From Eubacteriales bacterium (GTDB lineage: Bacteria > Bacillota > Clostridia > Lachnospirales > Lachnospiraceae): DNA of 64,000 nt. Position numbers and translations under genes: made by a program. The stretch is from contig JAUNAK010000006.1 in NCBI GenBank assembly GCA_030527665.1, forward strand, positions 1 to 64,000, written 5' to 3'. The notes beneath the pieces are model-generated. The model saw nothing but the letters and a program-made list of their open reading frames with translations, did no database searches and was not told where the DNA came from. This document shows positions 61,421 through 64,000 of this stretch, in pieces (within the stretch, counting starts at the first letter, position 1; every line of letters starts with the position of its first letter).

Positions 61421-63667
61421 TTATATCTGCTGGTCTCTATTTAATATCTCTATAATTTCTCGCAATTGCTGATCCGACATCATGCCATAGGACACCAATG
61501 CTCCTAATGGCATTTCAAGCATCATTGCTTTCATCATTTCTGTATTGCCCTGTCCCATGGAATCGTCATTAAATTCTTCGGATCCTGTGAGAAATCTTGA
61601 AAAAATCTGCCCCCCTGATTCTGTTTTCAATACCTGTCCAAACGCAGTTTCTTTAGAGAATGTGATGGGAATATGTTTTGTTCCATTAACAGTAACAGTT
61701 TTCACCAGCCTAATATCACGACTCGAAGCACCTGCTTCAATATCAAATTCTCCGCTTTCCACAAACCAGTCATGAATGCTTTCTTCATAATAGGCAAATG
61801 CCCGCTTATCTAATGTAAATCTTAAAGTCCTGCTTTCACCTGGAGATAATTCCACTTTGTCAAATGCTTTCAATTCTCTGATCGGTCTTCGAACCGAAGA
61901 ATTTTTATCAGCTACATAAATCTGAACCGCTTCCTTAGCTCTGTAATTTCCCGTATTAATAACGTCTACTTCAATTGTCAAGATGTCTTGATCCGTCATT
62001 TCAATGCAGCTTAGCGACAGGTTTTTATACTCAAACTTCGAATAACTTAATCCATGACCAAACGGGAAAAGCACATTCATTTTTTTTCTGTCATAGTATC
62101 GATAACCAATAAAAATATCCTCCGCGTATTTTACCTTCCCATCTTCTCCTGGAAAGTTCAGATAACTAGGATTATCTTCCAGACACATTGGCCAGGTTTC
62201 TGCTAACTTTCCACTGGGAACAGCATCTCCAAAAAGAAGATCTACTGCAGCTTCTCCTACCCTTTCTCCTCCAAGATACATACAGAGAACAGCTTTTACT
62301 CTATCTATCCATGGAAGAACAACCGGTGCCCCTCCGTGTAATACAACAACTATATTTTCATTTACTTTTGCCAATTCTTCGATCAGTTGATTTTGATTAA
62401 GTGGAAGCTCTAAATCCACTCTGTCACAGCCTTCCGTTTCAAACTTCTCCGGAAGTCCTGCAAATACAACTACGACATCTGATTTTTCGGCTTTTTCTAC
62501 AGCTTCCTGTGCCAGTTCAAAATCATAGGATTCTGAATTTGAATTGTATCCTCGTGCGTAGCTGATTACCCCATGCTTTTGAACATCCTTAGCGCCAATC
62601 ACCGGACCTGTATTTATATGGCTGCTTCCTGATCCTTGATATCGAGGAAATTCTGCCATTTCACCGACAAATACAACATTTGTTGAAGTTAAAGGTAAAA
62701 TTTCACTTTCATTTTTTAATAACACAGCGCAGTTTTCAGCGATTTCCAGGCTGATATCAGAATGCACTTTTCTGTTGATCTTACATCCGACTTTCTTCTG
62801 CTCTTTTGTATCTGATATAAACTTAAGCAGCTTCCTTATTGTTTGATCCAGCTTCTCTTCAGATAATTCTCCCTTTTCAACAGCCTCTGCAATTTTTTTA
62901 TCCTGTGCACCCGGTCCACCGGGCATTTCCAAATCAAGTCCCGCCTCTATTCCTTTAACTCTATCTTTTACAGCTCCCCAGTCGGTTACTACTATGCCAT
63001 CAAACTTCCAATCATCTCTTAAAATATCTGTCAAAAGTTCTTTGTTTTCGGCCGCAAAAACACCATTAATCGCATTATATGCGCACATAATGCTTCTTAC
63101 CTTTCCTTCTTTGACAGCTTTTTCAAACGCAGGGAGATAAATCTCATGAAGTGTCCTTTCATCTATCTGGCTGCTTCCACTCATTCGTCTTGTTTCCTGA
63201 TTATTGGCTGCAAAATGTTTTGCACAGGCTGCAATCCCGCTTCCTTGTAATCCCTTAATATACGAAACTCCCAGTTCGCCGGCAAGGTATGGATCTTCAG
63301 AAAAATATTCAAAATTCCTGCCACACAAAGGGCTTCTTTTCATATTGAGTCCCGGCCCTAAGAGCATCCCAACATTTTCTGCCTGACATTCCTCTCCCAG
63401 TACCTCCCCGAGCTTTTGCAGTACAGTTCTGTCAAAGCTGGCAGCAAGAGCACTTGCACTAGGGTAGCAATTCGTTCTGATACTCCCATTTATACCCAAA
63501 TGATCGCTTTCCCCCTCTTGCTTACGCAAACCATGCGGACCATCGCACATCATAACTTCAGGAATTTCCAGTCGATCTATATTTTTTGTATGCCAGAAAT
63601 CCTCTCCGGAACATAAACCAGACTTTTCTTCCAATGTCAATTCTTTTAATACTTTCTCGATATCCAT
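61421..63667 (-). CDS. Glycoside hydrolase family 3 beta-glycosidase
   Basis: This 748-aa protein has the two-domain GH3 structure plus a fibronectin-III-like C-terminal domain. The catalytic nucleophile is Asp229 in GIVVTDWG; KRSPLCGRNFEYFSEDP (about 110-126) and AKHFAANNQETRR near 149 are the substrate-binding motifs. No signal peptide is seen, so it cleaves imported oligosaccharides, probably a beta-glucoside or xyloside. GGAGG precedes the ATG. It follows the esterase gene by 23 bp. Base composition is visibly richer in A+T than in the rest of the window. Confidence 0.95.
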   Translation of the reverse strand: MDIEKVLKELTLEEKSGLCSGEDFWHTKNIDRLEIPEVMMCDGPHGLRKQEGESDHLGINGSIRTNCYPSASALAASFDRTVLQKLGEVLGEECQAENVGMLLGPGLNMKRSPLCGRNFEYFSEDPYLAGELGVSYIKGLQGSGIAACAKHFAANNQETRRMSGSSQIDERTLHEIYLPAFEKAVKEGKVRSIMCAYNAINGVFAAENKELLTDILRDDWKFDGIVVTDWGAVKDRVKGIEAGLDLEMPGGPGAQDKKIAEAVEKGELSEEKLDQTIRKLLKFISDTKEQKKVGCKINRKVHSDISLEIAENCAVLLKNESEILPLTSTNVVFVGEMAEFPRYQGSGSSHINTGPVIGAKDVQKHGVISYARGYNSNSESYDFELAQEAVEKAEKSDVVVVFAGLPEKFETEGCDRVDLELPLNQNQLIEELAKVNENIVVVLHGGAPVVLPWIDRVKAVLCMYLGGERVGEAAVDLLFGDAVPSGKLAETWPMCLEDNPSYLNFPGEDGKVKYAEDIFIGYRYYDRKKMNVLFPFGHGLSYSKFEYKNLSLSCIEMTDQDILTIEVDVINTGNYRAKEAVQIYVADKNSSVRRPIRELKAFDKVELSPGESRTLRFTLDKRAFAYYEESIHDWFVESGEFDIEAGASSRDIRLVKTVTVNGTKHIPITFSKETAFGQVLKTESGGQIFSRFLTGSEEFNDDSMGQGNTEMMKAMMLEMPLGALVSYGMMSDQQLREIIEILNRDQQI

Positions 63668-63690
63668 TCTCTGCCTCCCATAATTTTGAC

Positions 63691-64000
63691 CTATAGTTTT
63701 TCCGGTCCTCGAGGTCTGGCCGCTATCCCATCACTATTGAATAAAGGCATCTCTAAATAATCTTTGTGGCCAAATGACACCCATGCATCTTTTTCTTTTA
63801 ATTGAGGACAATTTATTATTATGGAATCACCTTTGATATAAGCTGAAAAATCCAATTCCTCCTTCTCCTGAACTACAGAAATAACTGAACTAATATCACC
63901 TCTCCCAACCAGTCCTTTTCCTGTATATTCAAAATTAAGAAGGATTTCATTTCCTTTTCGTTCCTGATATTTTATCCTCGGTGCATGCGCTTCTGCATTT
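63691..64000 (-). CDS. C-terminal part of a sialate O-acetylesterase-like protein (partial)
   Basis: The last 103 codons of a gene that runs off the right end. The end DAWVSFGHKDYLEMPLFNSD followed by GIAARP resembles the closing part of sialate O-acetylesterase (9-O-acetylesterase) family proteins, whose usual text is close to LYNxEGLPAxPF. If right, it removes acetyl groups from sugars before the GH3 enzyme acts. The catalytic residues are outside the window, so the call rests on this end only. Confidence 0.55.
   Translation of the reverse strand, partial: NAEAHAPRIKYQERKGNEILLNFEYTGKGLVGRGDISSVISVVQEKEELDFSAYIKGDSIIINCPQLKEKDAWVSFGHKDYLEMPLFNSDGIAARPRGPEKL

Overview
The window reads as chromosome of a Gram-positive, low-to-mid G+C anaerobe of the Lachnospiraceae, most likely a Blautia-like acetogen. 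The reasons are a complete carbonyl branch plus part of the methyl branch of the Wood-Ljungdahl pathway, a spore-associated gerW/ytfJ gene, Firmicutes-type AGGAGG ribosome binding sites, YesM/YesN regulators and a zinc-ribbon form of ribosomal protein L28. The genus is inference. No rRNA, tRNA, CRISPR array, prophage or transposase was found.

Layout. 28-2614 (+): a two-component system. 2792-4498 (-): queA and a histidine phosphatase. 4571-4817 (-): a stand-alone RNA gene with its own consensus promoter and terminator, best read as a 6S RNA candidate. 4890-20887 (-): the Wood-Ljungdahl block. In transcription order it is a His-rich metal-binding protein, cooT, cooC, cooS, a second cooC (acsF), acsB, acsD, acsC, acsE, terminator; then acsV, terminator; then fhs, fchA, folD. 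The block makes the 5,10-methylene-THF to formyl-THF enzymes, the methyltransferase, the corrinoid iron-sulfur protein and its reductive activator, CODH and acetyl-CoA synthase, with nickel-handling proteins placed first in the operon. Methylene-THF reductase, formate dehydrogenase and hydrogenases are not in the window.

21184-25607 (-): gpsA, plsY, der and a DUF512 radical-SAM-like gene. 25823-26992 (+): prs. 27028-29831 (-): asp23, fakA and yraN, with a degenerate tandem array between fakA and yraN that looks like repeated copies of the fakA 3' end. 29970-32601 (-): rpmB, gerW, a DUF2953 gene, an unknown gene and a Nudix hydrolase. 32847-40550 (-): a cell-wall/division and DNA-repair block (PBP, FtsW-like protein, U32 peptidase, zapA, ruvB, ruvA). 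40744-44317: a probably leaderless RNase H-like gene facing recQ. 44524-50128 (-): rpsA, ispH, cmk, an HI0933-type flavoprotein, an RpiR regulator and a DUF3786 gene. 50297-56442 (-): a TPR protein, a phosphoesterase, a cytoplasmic-looking BMP-domain protein and a YgiQ radical SAM enzyme. 56651-61330: accessory genes (GNAT, MATE, phosphatase, YunG-like, HxlR with a divergent flavin-type gene, DUF4298). 61421-64000 (-): a GH3 glycosidase and the end of a sialate O-acetylesterase-like gene in visibly more A+T-rich DNA.

Most of the window is ordinary core genome. The parts that deserve a second look are the RNA gene at 4571-4782, the repeat array at 27621-27807, the nickel-chaperone head of the CODH operon, the ParB-like/BMP fusion at 52429-54342, and several operator-like palindromes beside accessory genes.
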